From NCBI GenBank assembly GCA_913778765.1, contig CAJYXO010000018.1, positions 1 through 42,387 of the forward strand: 42,387 nt of DNA. The letters run 5' to 3'. How positions within the stretch are numbered: position 1 is the stretch's first letter; the number at the start of each line of letters is the position of its first letter. The translations under genes were made by a program, and so were the position numbers. Shown here one piece after another: positions 17,829-25,265 of this stretch. This DNA is from an uncultured Massilia sp. (GTDB lineage: Bacteria > Pseudomonadota > Gammaproteobacteria > Burkholderiales > Burkholderiaceae_D). The notes under the pieces were generated by a model. That model made no database searches, had not been told where the DNA came from, and worked only from the letters and a program-made list of their open reading frames with translations.

Positions 17829-18257
17829 TTAGACCACGGTCAAAGTCACATCGATATTGCCGCGCGTCGCATTCGAATAAGGGCAAACGCCATGCGCCGC
17901 TTCGACCAGCTCCTGCGCCTGCGCACGGTCCATGCCCGGCAGGCTGACCGCCAGTTCCACCGCCAGGCCGAAGCCGGCCGGGATCGGGCCGATCGAGACG
18001 CTGGCGTCGATGGCGGCGTCGGCCGGCACCGCGATTTTCTTCTGGCCGGCGACGAATTTCATCGCGCCCATGAAGCAGGCCGAGTAGCCGGCGGCGAACA
18101 GCTGTTCCGGGTTGGTGGCGTCGCCCTTGCCGCCCATTTCGGTCGGCGGCGCCAGGCGCACGTCGAGCAGATTGTCGCTGGAGACGGAACGGCCGTCGCG
18201 GCCGCCGGTGGTGTGTGCCTTGGCGGTGTACAGGACTTTGTCGAGCTTGGTGGTCAT
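17829..18257 (-). CDS. ohr: Organic hydroperoxide resistance protein Ohr (OsmC family)
   Basis: 142 residues, the usual Ohr length. Thiol peroxidase that reduces fatty-acid and other organic hydroperoxides in the cytosol using lipoyl-protein electrons. The two redox cysteines are present: Cys61 in GYSACF (peroxidatic) and Cys125 in HGVCPYSNA (resolving). The N-terminal [13 protein letters not shown] is the Ohr rather than OsmC signature, including the catalytic Arg. It is monocistronic: a strong terminator follows, and an AT-rich 24-bp palindrome 58 nt upstream of the start is a likely OhrR operator. The regulator gene ohrR, often adjacent, is not in the window. Confidence 0.95.
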   Translation of the reverse strand: MTTKLDKVLYTAKAHTTGGRDGRSVSSDNLLDVRLAPPTEMGGKGDATNPEQLFAAGYSACFMGAMKFVAGQKKIAVPADAAIDASVSIGPIPAGFGLAVELAVSLPGMDRAQAQELVEAAHGVCPYSNATRGNIDVTLTVV

Positions 18258-18314
18258 CGCGTTACCCTTTCGTGTGAGTGGTGTTGTGCTTCGATGGGAA
18301 GAATCATAGCGCGA

Positions 18315-18338
18315 AATTAAATAGTGCGCTATTTAATT
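18315..18338 (-). promoter_or_regulatory. Candidate OhrR (MarR-family) operator
   Basis: A perfect inverted repeat, AATTAAATAG-TGCG-CTATTTAATT, lies 58 nt upstream of ohr. AT-rich inverted repeats of this size at ohr promoters are the known target of the peroxide-sensing repressor OhrR. Assignment to OhrR is an inference from position. Confidence 0.6.
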
Positions 18339-18379
18339 ATTCCGATGACAGCGATAGTTGAAAATAATGGCCAGCCGGC

Positions 18380-19279
18380 TCACTGTCCGATCGGGCGCGC
18401 CAGCATTTGCGTCCAGTAGGGCCGGCGGTCTTCGCTGGCCGGATTGACGGCATAGGCCGCGCCCATTTCCGTGAAGGCCGGGTTCATGATGTTGGCGCAG
18501 TGGCCGGGGCTGTCCAGCCAGCCGGCCACCGCCTCCGCCACCGTCTGCTGGCCGGAGGCGATGTTCTCGCCGACCGAGCGCCAGCGGTAGCCGGCGCGGG
18601 TGGCGCGGTCCGGCGGGGTGCTGCCGCCCGGTTCCTTGTGGTTGAAGTAGCGCCTGGCGGCCATGTCCTGGCTGTGGCCGAGCGCGGCCTGGGCCAGGGT
18701 CGCGTTCCAGGCCAGGGGCGGCGCGGCGCCGAAGGCCTGGGCGCCGCAGCTGCGCGGCGTGGCGCGCGCCTCGTTGACGCGGGCCAGCAGTTCCTCGCTC
18801 AGCCGCGCCGGGTCCGGCAGGGCAGGGTAGACCAGCGGATGGGCGAGGATGAGCTGCCACTCGTTGCCATGGCGCGCCGTGCCGATCGCCGAGAATTCCT
18901 CGCTCAGGATGCGGGCGCAGTATTTGTTGCGGACCACGTCCATCGCCGCTTGCGCGTCCTGCGGGCCGGTCACCGAGATCATTTCGGCATGGTCGGCGGC
19001 GTAGCCGGCCTGCTTCAGCGCCGGTTCGAGGAAGGTGCCGAAGCCGATCCGCACCGTCGACAGCACCGGTTCGACCTTCAAGGGCGCGGCGGCGGCGCGG
19101 CCCGCGCACGCGGACGGCGCGCTGCGGTAGGCGTTGACGAGGGCCGCCAGTTCGTCGCCGGCACGCGCGGACGCCGGCGGCGCGCTGGAAGCGGCACAGG
19201 CGAAGGTGGCGGCCAGCAGGCACGCAAGCGGGGCCGAGCTCCGGCTGGACAGGCGAGGGAAGGCGGACATGGATGTCAT
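18380..19279 (-). CDS. Secreted CAP/SCP-domain protein
   Basis: About 299 residues with a signal peptide (hydrophobic PLACLLAATFACAASS). The C-terminal half is a complete bacterial CAP (SCP/PR1) domain: HSQDMAARRYFNH, GENIASGQ, GWLDSPGHCANIMNP and the closing YWTQMLA. The N-terminal half (about 40-150) ends in EFSAIGTARHGNEWQLILA, which resembles the end of a second, degenerate CAP unit. Bacterial CAP proteins are extracellular and of unclear function. Two ATG codons nine nt apart (19279 and 19270) could serve as start; neither has a clear ribosome binding site. It ends 41 nt from the ohr operator. Confidence 0.85.
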   Translation of the reverse strand: MTSMSAFPRLSSRSSAPLACLLAATFACAASSAPPASARAGDELAALVNAYRSAPSACAGRAAAAPLKVEPVLSTVRIGFGTFLEPALKQAGYAADHAEMISVTGPQDAQAAMDVVRNKYCARILSEEFSAIGTARHGNEWQLILAHPLVYPALPDPARLSEELLARVNEARATPRSCGAQAFGAAPPLAWNATLAQAALGHSQDMAARRYFNHKEPGGSTPPDRATRAGYRWRSVGENIASGQQTVAEAVAGWLDSPGHCANIMNPAFTEMGAAYAVNPASEDRRPYWTQMLARPIGQ

Positions 19280-19386
19280 TATCTGGGGCCCCGTGGCGTC
19301 AATATCAAGCCGCGCCAAGCACTGCGCGCCCGACCATATGCATCGAATTTATCCTGCAAGACTGTCGCAAAATCCATGATGGAAGC

Positions 19387-19415
19387 TTGGCATCGGGCAA
19401 AGATTAAATTAGGAT
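19387..19415 (+). promoter_or_regulatory. Candidate sigma-70 promoter of the M13 peptidase gene
   Basis: TTGGCA, 17 nt, TAGGAT. The expected start site is near 19422, giving a leader of about 34 nt with GGAGA in it before the ATG at 19456. Read by eye only. Confidence 0.5.
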
Positions 19416-19455
19416 CAAAGGTTCCGATTTATCGATTCACCATGGAGACAACACA

Positions 19456-21534
19456 ATGAAGCGTACCCTGTGCAGCGCCCTGATCGCGGGCCTGTTCGCC
19501 GGCTTTGCCCACGCCGGCGCACCCGCCGCCCACCCGGCGGCGGAACCATCGGCCGCTCCGGGCGCAGCTGCAGCGCATGCCCGTTCCGGCGTCGATGCCG
19601 GCGCGCTGGATGCCGCGGTACGCCCGCAGGACGATTTCTTCCGCTACTCGCAAGGCAAGTGGCTGAAGGATGTCGACATTCCCAACGACCGTTCGAGCTG
19701 GGGCGCCTTCAACGTCGCCGCGGACAACGTCGAAACCCAGATCCGCACCCTGATCGAGCAGGCGGCCAATGACAAGAACGCCAAGGCCGGCTCCGATACC
19801 CAGAAGATGGGCGACTTCTACGCCAGCTACGTCGACGAAGCGCGCCGCAACCAGCTCGGCCTGGCGCCGTTGAAGGGCGAACTGGCGCGCATCGACGCGC
19901 TGAAGGACAAGAAGTCGCTGGCCAGGGTGGCCGCGCGCTTCGAGCGCATCGGCGCCGGTTCGCCGGTCAACATGAGCGTCCACCAGGACAACAAGGATTC
20001 GACCCACTACATCGTCGACATCTCGCAGTCCGGCCTCGGCATGCCGAACCGCGATTTCTACCTGCAGGACGAAGCGCGCCTGAAGGACACCCGCGCCAAG
20101 TACCAGGCCCACGTCGAGAAGATGCTGACCCTGGCCGGCCACAAGAACGCCGCCGACGAAGCCAAGGCCATCGTCGCGCTGGAAACCGAGATCGCCAGGG
20201 CGCAGTGGAGCGCCGTCGAGAACCGCGACCCGGTCAAGGGCTACAACAAGATGAAGGCCGGCGATCTGGCCAGGCTGGCGCCGGGCTTCGACTGGGCCAC
20301 CTACCTGAAGGATTGCGGCGTGGCCGGCAAGGCGAAGGCGCTGAACGTCAGCCAGCCGTCCTACCTGCAGGGCCTCGACAAGATCATCGCCGCGACCCCG
20401 GTCGAGACCTGGAAGTCGTATTTCGTGTTCCGCCTGATCAGCGCCTATGCGCCTTACCTGTCGCAGGACTTCGTCGACGAGAGCTTCGCCTTCCGCGGCA
20501 GCGTGCTGAGCGGCGCCAAGGTCAACCGTCCGCTGGAGAAGCGTGCGATCGCCGAAGTCAACCGCGACCTGGGCGAAGTGGTCGGCAAGGTCTACGTGCA
20601 CAACTACTTCCCGGCCGAGCGCAAGCAGCAGGTCGAGGAGATGGTCCACAACTTCCTGCTGGCGTACAAGGAGCGCATCGAGACCCTCGACTGGATGAGC
20701 CCGGAGACCAAGAAGCAGGCCCAGGCCAAGCTGGCGAAAATCTCGGTCAAGGTCGGCTACCCGGACAAGTGGCGCGATTATTCCTCGCTGAGCGTCAAGC
20801 GTGACGACCTGGTTGGCAACGTGATGCGCTCGCGCGAGTTCGGCCACAACTTCGGCATCAACAAGCTGGGCAAGCCGGTCGACCGCGGCGAGTGGGAAAT
20901 GACGCCGCAGACCGTGAACGCCTACTACAGTCCGGAAAAGAACGAAGTCGTGTTCCCGGCCGCGCGCCTGCAGTCGCCGCTGTACGATGCGGATGCCGAA
21001 CCGGCGATCAACTACGGCGCGGTCGGCATCTCGATCGGCCACGAGATCAGCCACGCCTTCGACGACCAGGGTTCGCAGTACGACGGCGACGGCAACCTGC
21101 GCAACTGGTGGACCAAGGAAGACGGCGAGAAGTTCGCGGCAAAAGGCAAGGTGCTGGTGTCGCAGTACGCCGGCTACAGCCCGGTGCAGGGCTACCACCT
21201 GAACGGCGAGCTGACGCTGGGCGAGAACATCGCCGACAACGCCGGCGCCATCATGGCCAGCCGCGCCTACCGGATCTCGCTGAAGGGCAAGCCGGCGCCG
21301 GTCATCGACGGCTACACCGCCGAGCAGCGCATCTTCATGGGCCTGGCCCAGGCACGCCGCGGCAAGGCGCGCGATGCCGCCCTGATCTCGCAGGTGAAAT
21401 CGGATCCGCACTCGCCGGCCGAATTCCGCGTCAACGGCAGCCTGCGCAACCACCCGGGCTTCTACGAGGCCTTCGATGTGAAGCCGGGCGACAAGATGTA
21501 CCTGGCGCCGGAAGAGCGCGTCATCTTCTGGTAA
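19456..21534 (+). CDS. M13 family (neprilysin/PepO-like) zinc metallopeptidase
   Basis: 692 residues with a signal peptide (MKRTLCSALIAGLFAGFAHA). The M13 N-terminal domain (about 55-430) is followed by the catalytic domain. The zinc site is intact: HEISH at 529-533 (GHEISHAFDDQG), third ligand Glu590 in GENIADNAG, and the substrate-binding VNAYYSP upstream. The C-terminus reads VIFW, close to the conserved terminal Trp of the family. The enzyme cleaves short peptides in the periplasm or outside the cell. GGAGA eight nt before the ATG supports the start. It is convergent with the PEP-CTERM gene (12 nt apart). Confidence 0.95.
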   Translation: MKRTLCSALIAGLFAGFAHAGAPAAHPAAEPSAAPGAAAAHARSGVDAGALDAAVRPQDDFFRYSQGKWLKDVDIPNDRSSWGAFNVAADNVETQIRTLIEQAANDKNAKAGSDTQKMGDFYASYVDEARRNQLGLAPLKGELARIDALKDKKSLARVAARFERIGAGSPVNMSVHQDNKDSTHYIVDISQSGLGMPNRDFYLQDEARLKDTRAKYQAHVEKMLTLAGHKNAADEAKAIVALETEIARAQWSAVENRDPVKGYNKMKAGDLARLAPGFDWATYLKDCGVAGKAKALNVSQPSYLQGLDKIIAATPVETWKSYFVFRLISAYAPYLSQDFVDESFAFRGSVLSGAKVNRPLEKRAIAEVNRDLGEVVGKVYVHNYFPAERKQQVEEMVHNFLLAYKERIETLDWMSPETKKQAQAKLAKISVKVGYPDKWRDYSSLSVKRDDLVGNVMRSREFGHNFGINKLGKPVDRGEWEMTPQTVNAYYSPEKNEVVFPAARLQSPLYDADAEPAINYGAVGISIGHEISHAFDDQGSQYDGDGNLRNWWTKEDGEKFAAKGKVLVSQYAGYSPVQGYHLNGELTLGENIADNAGAIMASRAYRISLKGKPAPVIDGYTAEQRIFMGLAQARRGKARDAALISQVKSDPHSPAEFRVNGSLRNHPGFYEAFDVKPGDKMYLAPEERVIFW

Positions 21535-21546
21535 AGCCTTGCCGGT

Positions 21547-22272
21547 TCAGCGCCGCCGCCGTGCGGCGCCGATCCCCGCCAGCCCCAGGCCCAGCAGCGC
21601 CAGCGACAACGGTTCCGGCACCGGCGTGCCCGTCACCGCACCGATGTACATGGTCTCCGGCGTGGCCGAGGTCGTGCCCTGGGCGAACTGCATGCCGCCG
21701 CCGATCACGCACTGGCTCAGCACCGGGCAGAACAGGGCCGCCGCCATCGCCTGGGCCTGGTCCAGCACGAACAGGTTGTCGCCGGACTGGCCGACGCCGC
21801 CCTTGTCGCCCAGTTCCAGCGGGCCGCCGGCGTACAGGAAGTTCATCTGCGTCTGCGTGTCCAGGCGGTACAGGCTGAGGTAGAGATTCGTCAGGACCGC
21901 CGTGTCGCCGGGCTTGCCTTCGCTGATGTTGACCACCAGCGCGAGGTTGCCGGCGCTGGTCAGGCCGGCGATCGACGAGGCCAGGTAGAGATGGTTGATG
22001 GCCTGGTTGTCGCCGCCTTCCAGTCCGGCCTGGCACTCGAAGCTGGGCGAGGCGAGGCTGCCGGCGTAGCTCACGCAGCCGGATTCGATGCCGTTGCTCT
22101 TGCCGTTCTTGCTGGGAAGGTCGTTGTCCTGGATGGTGACCAGGGTGCTGACGGCGCCGAGCCCGGTGCCGCTCACCTGGGCGCCGGGCACCTGGATGAG
22201 GTTGGCATATGCCGGCGCGGCGCCGGCGAAGATCAAGGCAGCTGCCGCAGACTTCAGCTTCATCGCTTTCAT
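21547..22272 (-). CDS. PEP-CTERM sorting domain protein
   Basis: 241 residues with an N-terminal signal peptide (ending near AYA) and a C-terminal tripartite sorting signal: PVPEP, a hydrophobic helix (LSLALLGLGLAGIG) and the basic tail AARRRR. Such proteins are processed by an exosortase (XrtA type) and displayed or released with exopolysaccharide; no exosortase gene is in the window. The body has four Cys and no domain I recognise. AGGGGGA six nt upstream supports ATG 22272. A well-matched sigma-54 site at 22316-22330 suggests PrsR/RpoN-type control. Confidence 0.92.
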   Translation of the reverse strand: MKAMKLKSAAAALIFAGAAPAYANLIQVPGAQVSGTGLGAVSTLVTIQDNDLPSKNGKSNGIESGCVSYAGSLASPSFECQAGLEGGDNQAINHLYLASSIAGLTSAGNLALVVNISEGKPGDTAVLTNLYLSLYRLDTQTQMNFLYAGGPLELGDKGGVGQSGDNLFVLDQAQAMAAALFCPVLSQCVIGGGMQFAQGTTSATPETMYIGAVTGTPVPEPLSLALLGLGLAGIGAARRRR

Positions 22273-22315
22273 TTCAGTCCCCCTATTGATTGTTAGTTAC
22301 AAGAGAGTGGCGAAA

Positions 22316-22330
22316 GCATAAAACAGGCCA
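22316..22330 (-). promoter_or_regulatory. Candidate sigma-54 (RpoN) promoter of the PEP-CTERM gene
   Basis: On the minus strand TGGCCTGTTTTATGC has the GG-10 nt-GC spacing and matches TGGC...G....-TGC of the -24/-12 consensus. The start site would be near 22304, about 32 nt before the ATG. A 14-bp near-palindrome (22343-22356) lies just upstream. Sigma-54 control of PEP-CTERM genes through PrsK/PrsR is known in related bacteria. Confidence 0.6.
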
Positions 22331-22454
22331 AAAAATAAAAACGCTGGATATTCAGCAGCTTGGCGTAAATACAGGTGGAGCCGGGCGCGACTGTGTAAAA
22401 AATGCCGACAGAATGAGTTGCAGTCGGCAATCTCGAGCGGCGCCTGTGCCGGGC

Positions 22455-22830
22455 TTAGCGGCCGATCATTCCGTGCAGTTCGTAGCTCATGATCGCCAGG
22501 AACGCGGCCAGTCCCAGGTACATGACCGCGTAATTGATGCGCGCCTCCTGCGGCACCTGGAAGTACTCGGGCGGCTGCGCATGCTTGCCGCTGAGCGCCG
22601 CCTTGATCTGCGGGTAGGCCAGGACCGCGATCAGGACCAGCATCGGGCTCGGGCGGTAGAAGAACAGGGCCGCCAGCAGCGGCACGCCGCGCTTGCGCGC
22701 CGCCAAGTAGTGGCCCATCTCATGCACGAAGATCAGCAGCACGAAGCCGACCGCGTAGCGCCAGCCGAAGCGGGTGCGGCGCCGGCGCTGCCCAGCCAGG
22801 CATGCCAGGGTGACGAGCAGGAGTTTGCAT
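22455..22830 (-). pseudogene. Remnant of a site-2 protease (M50) family gene with internal deletion
   Basis: The frame keeps the hallmark segment FGWRYAVGFVLLIFVHEMGH (HExxH zinc motif) and YLAARKRG, then jumps straight to LLAALFFYRPSPMLVLIAVL and a C-terminal hydrophobic tail (MYLGLAAFLAIMSY) that in intact relatives lies about 100 residues further on. The middle, with the substrate channel and the second metal motif (N/DPxDG), is gone. The N-terminal transmembrane part is also broken: KLLLVTLACLA is followed by an Arg-rich stretch out of keeping with the family. No credible start codon with ribosome binding site precedes it; the open frame upstream to 22934 overlaps the SGNH gene. Judged a decayed gene from my memory of family sequences; a short functional membrane protein is less likely. 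Confidence 0.6.
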
Positions 22831-22866
22831 CTTACTGAAAGGAAATCCGTACAAAAACGCGGCTTG

Positions 22867-23745
22867 TCACAAATCCCGCAGCTGCTCGGACGCCACTTTC
22901 TGCAGGGCGGCAGCGGTCTCGGCCTTGATCCCAAGTTCTTTCGCGACAGACTCCCCAGCGCCCAGCGAACGCGGATCGCGGCCGGTGACGCTGCCGAAGA
23001 TCGTCAGCGCCTCGAGGTAATAGCCGTAGACGCTGGCGTGGTAGGCGTCCGGCGCCCACAGGTCGATCTTGCCGGCGTCGATGCCGTCGAAGGGATTGGT
23101 GTCCGCCAGGCCGCTGGCGAAGGCGCGGTTCCAGGCCTGGCCGACCGGGATCACGCCGGCGATCAGGCCGGATGCCTGGTCCGCCTTGTCGTAGCCGGCG
23201 CGCACGTCCAGCGCCATCTGCGCGATCGGCTTGCCGTACCAGGCGCCGCCCGCCTTCCAGGTCTGGTCGGCGCGCGACCAGGTGGCGACCAGGCGCACAT
23301 CGGCCTTCGGGTTCTTGTCGTGGAAGGCTTGCGCCAGCAGGCCGGAATATTTCACCAGCGTGGACGGGTCGCCGGGCTTGCGGGCATCGAGCGTGCTGTA
23401 GCTCTGCAGGACCACCTGGTCGAAGGGCCTGGCGATGGCGGCGAGTCGGTTCTCGTAGTGCCAGTCCAGGCCCTTGCCGGGCGAAGTCTCCAGGCTGACC
23501 TCGTAGTCCAGGCCCGCCTGCACGGTGAAGGCCTTGAACAGGGCCGGCACGCCGCCGATGCCCTCGTGGTTCAGGTCGGTGACCGTATCGGGATGGTAGC
23601 GCTGCACCAGCGGGGCCGCACCGGCGGCGGCGCCGAAGGTGAAGCTGTTGCCGACGAAGAGGATGGTGGTGGCGCTTGACGCCGGCAGGGCTGCCGCCCC
23701 ACACGAAAATGCGATGGCAAGGGCGAGGATGCGGTGAAGCGGCAT
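22867..23745 (-). CDS. Exported SGNH-hydrolase-like protein
   Basis: 292 residues with a signal peptide (MPLHRILALAIAFSCGAAALPASSA). The first block TTILFVGNSFTFG carries the nucleophile Ser34 of SGNH/GDSL enzymes, and DAYHASVYGYY (Asp233, His236) is the C-terminal Asp-x-x-His. The pattern resembles the DUF4886/SGNH group of esterases acting on carbohydrate acyl groups; the substrate is unknown. GGAG six nt before ATG 23745 supports the start. It lies 61 nt after the DUF2256 gene on the same strand. Confidence 0.8.
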   Translation of the reverse strand: MPLHRILALAIAFSCGAAALPASSATTILFVGNSFTFGAAAGAAPLVQRYHPDTVTDLNHEGIGGVPALFKAFTVQAGLDYEVSLETSPGKGLDWHYENRLAAIARPFDQVVLQSYSTLDARKPGDPSTLVKYSGLLAQAFHDKNPKADVRLVATWSRADQTWKAGGAWYGKPIAQMALDVRAGYDKADQASGLIAGVIPVGQAWNRAFASGLADTNPFDGIDAGKIDLWAPDAYHASVYGYYLEALTIFGSVTGRDPRSLGAGESVAKELGIKAETAAALQKVASEQLRDL

Positions 23746-23806
23746 GGCGGTCTCCGGTATGGGTGTCCCGCTATTGTAGAGCCAGCACGCCGTGCCCAGT
23801 GCATGC

Positions 23807-23962
23807 TCAGCCCGTGTTCGCCGGTTTTGCCGCGCGCCGGCAGCGCTCGGAGCAGTACTTGACCTGGTCCCAGTCGCGCTCCCACTTCTTGCGCCAGCTG
23901 AAGGGCAGGGCGCAGTGGGCGCAGACTTTCACCGGCAGTTCCGATTTCTTGCGCATTTTCAT
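23807..23962 (-). CDS. DUF2256 zinc-ribbon protein
   Basis: 51 residues, basic. Two Cys pairs, CAHC and CSERC, frame the strongly conserved core [12 protein letters not shown]...YCSERCR of the DUF2256 family, presumably binding one zinc ion. Function unknown. A second ATG at 23956 is possible; neither start has a good ribosome binding site. It is divergent from the binding-protein gene at 24026. Confidence 0.8.
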   Translation of the reverse strand: MKMRKKSELPVKVCAHCALPFSWRKKWERDWDQVKYCSERCRRAAKPANTG

Positions 23963-24025
23963 ACCGGGACAGGTGGGGACGCTTGTCGGCATTACAATCG
24001 GGCATCGCCATTGAAAGGAAAGCCC

Positions 24026-25171
24026 ATGCGTCTTGCCACCGTCCCCTGTGCCTTGTTCCTGGCCCTGGCCGCTCCCGTCGCCCTGGCGCAGGCGCCGCTG
24101 AACGTGAAGATCGGCAGCGCTTCGCCCTTGTCCGGCACCGGCGCCCACCAGGGCAAGGATATCGAGAACGGCGCGCGCATGGCGATCGACGACCTGAATG
24201 CGAAAGGCTTGAGCATCGGCGGCAGAAAAGTGCACTTCGTGCTGCAGGCCGAAGACGACGGCGCCGATCCGAAGATGGGCACGGCGGCCGCGCAGAAACT
24301 GGTCGACGACAAGGTGGTGGCGGTGGTCGGCCACCTGAATTCGGGCACCACGGTGCCGGCCTCGAAGATCTACAACAGCGCCGGCATCCCGCAAATCTCG
24401 CCGGCGGCGACCACGCCGCTGTACACGCGCCAGGGCTACAAGACGGCCTTCCGCGTGGTGGCCAGCGACAGCCTGGTCGGCAAGACCCTCGCCGCTTACG
24501 CCATCAAGACCTTGAAAGCGAAGAAAATCGCCGTGATCGACGACCGCACTGCCTTCGGCCAGGGCCTGGCCGACGAATTCACGAAGGGGGTGAAGGCGAC
24601 CGGCGGCGCCCAGCTGGTGAGCCGCCAGTTCACCAACGACAAGGCCACCGACTTCAACGCCATCCTGACCCAGATCCGCGCCCGCGATCCGGACGTGGTC
24701 TTCTACGGCGGCATGGACGCCGTGGCCGGCCCCATGCTCAAGCAGATGAAGGCGCTCGGCATGCGCGCGAAACTCGTGTCCGGCGACGGCGTCTGCTCCG
24801 AAAAGCTGCCCGAACTGGCCGGCGACGCGCTCGGCAACGACAAGGTGATCTGCGTGGTGGCCGGCGGCGTCGGCAGCGCCCAGGAGGAAGCGGCGGCAGC
24901 CGCCTTCGCCGAACGCTACCGCCAGCGTTTCAAGATCCCGTTGCAGACCTATGCCCCCTACGCCTACGACGCGACGATGGTGTTCGCCACCGCCATGCAG
25001 CAGGCGAATTCCACCGATCCGGCGAAATTCCTGCCGGCCCTGGCGAAAGTGAAATACCACGGCGTCACCGGCGACATCGCCTTCGACCCGAGCGGCGATC
25101 TGCACAATGCCGCGCTGACGCTCTACACCTACCGCGACGGCAAACAGGTCAAGCTGCTGGTGGTGCGTTAG
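24026..25171 (+). CDS. Branched-chain amino acid ABC transporter substrate-binding protein (LivJ/LivK-like)
   Basis: 381 residues with a signal peptide (ending APVALAQA), so periplasmic. Type I periplasmic binding fold of the Leu/Ile/Val family: [27 protein letters not shown] at the N-terminus, [24 protein letters not shown], and a second lobe with [14 protein letters not shown]. It should capture an amino acid or a related compound for a Liv-type importer. No permease or ATPase genes are adjacent, so it works with a transporter encoded elsewhere or as a sensor protein. GGA seven nt before ATG 24026 supports this start over the longer open frame. Confidence 0.93.
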   Translation: MRLATVPCALFLALAAPVALAQAPLNVKIGSASPLSGTGAHQGKDIENGARMAIDDLNAKGLSIGGRKVHFVLQAEDDGADPKMGTAAAQKLVDDKVVAVVGHLNSGTTVPASKIYNSAGIPQISPAATTPLYTRQGYKTAFRVVASDSLVGKTLAAYAIKTLKAKKIAVIDDRTAFGQGLADEFTKGVKATGGAQLVSRQFTNDKATDFNAILTQIRARDPDVVFYGGMDAVAGPMLKQMKALGMRAKLVSGDGVCSEKLPELAGDALGNDKVICVVAGGVGSAQEEAAAAAFAERYRQRFKIPLQTYAPYAYDATMVFATAMQQANSTDPAKFLPALAKVKYHGVTGDIAFDPSGDLHNAALTLYTYRDGKQVKLLVVR

Positions 25172-25228
25172 CGCTCACTTACGCGTCATGACAGCTTCGC
25201 AAGATCGGCGTGGATACATTTGTACGAA

Positions 25229-25234
25229 TATAAT
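25229..25234 (+). promoter_or_regulatory. Candidate -10 box of the BCCT gene
   Basis: A consensus TATAAT lies 31 nt before the ATG at 25266, with AGAGGAG in the predicted leader. No good -35 is seen at the usual distance; a short inverted repeat (TACA-TT-TGTA) just upstream could bind a regulator. Confidence 0.45.
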
Positions 25235-25265
25235 AGAGGGCTTCCTTGGATTAAGAGGAGTGTGA

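Noticed and set aside
22831..22934. Upstream extension of the site-2 protease frame to an ATG at 22934
   Set aside because: It lies within the 3' end of the SGNH gene in another frame, and its residues do not resemble the family N-terminus.
23963..25105. Long minus-strand frame opposite the binding-protein gene, joined to DUF2256
   Set aside because: Only the last 51 codons (23807-23962) match a family; the rest is antisense to a clear gene with signal peptide and ribosome binding site.
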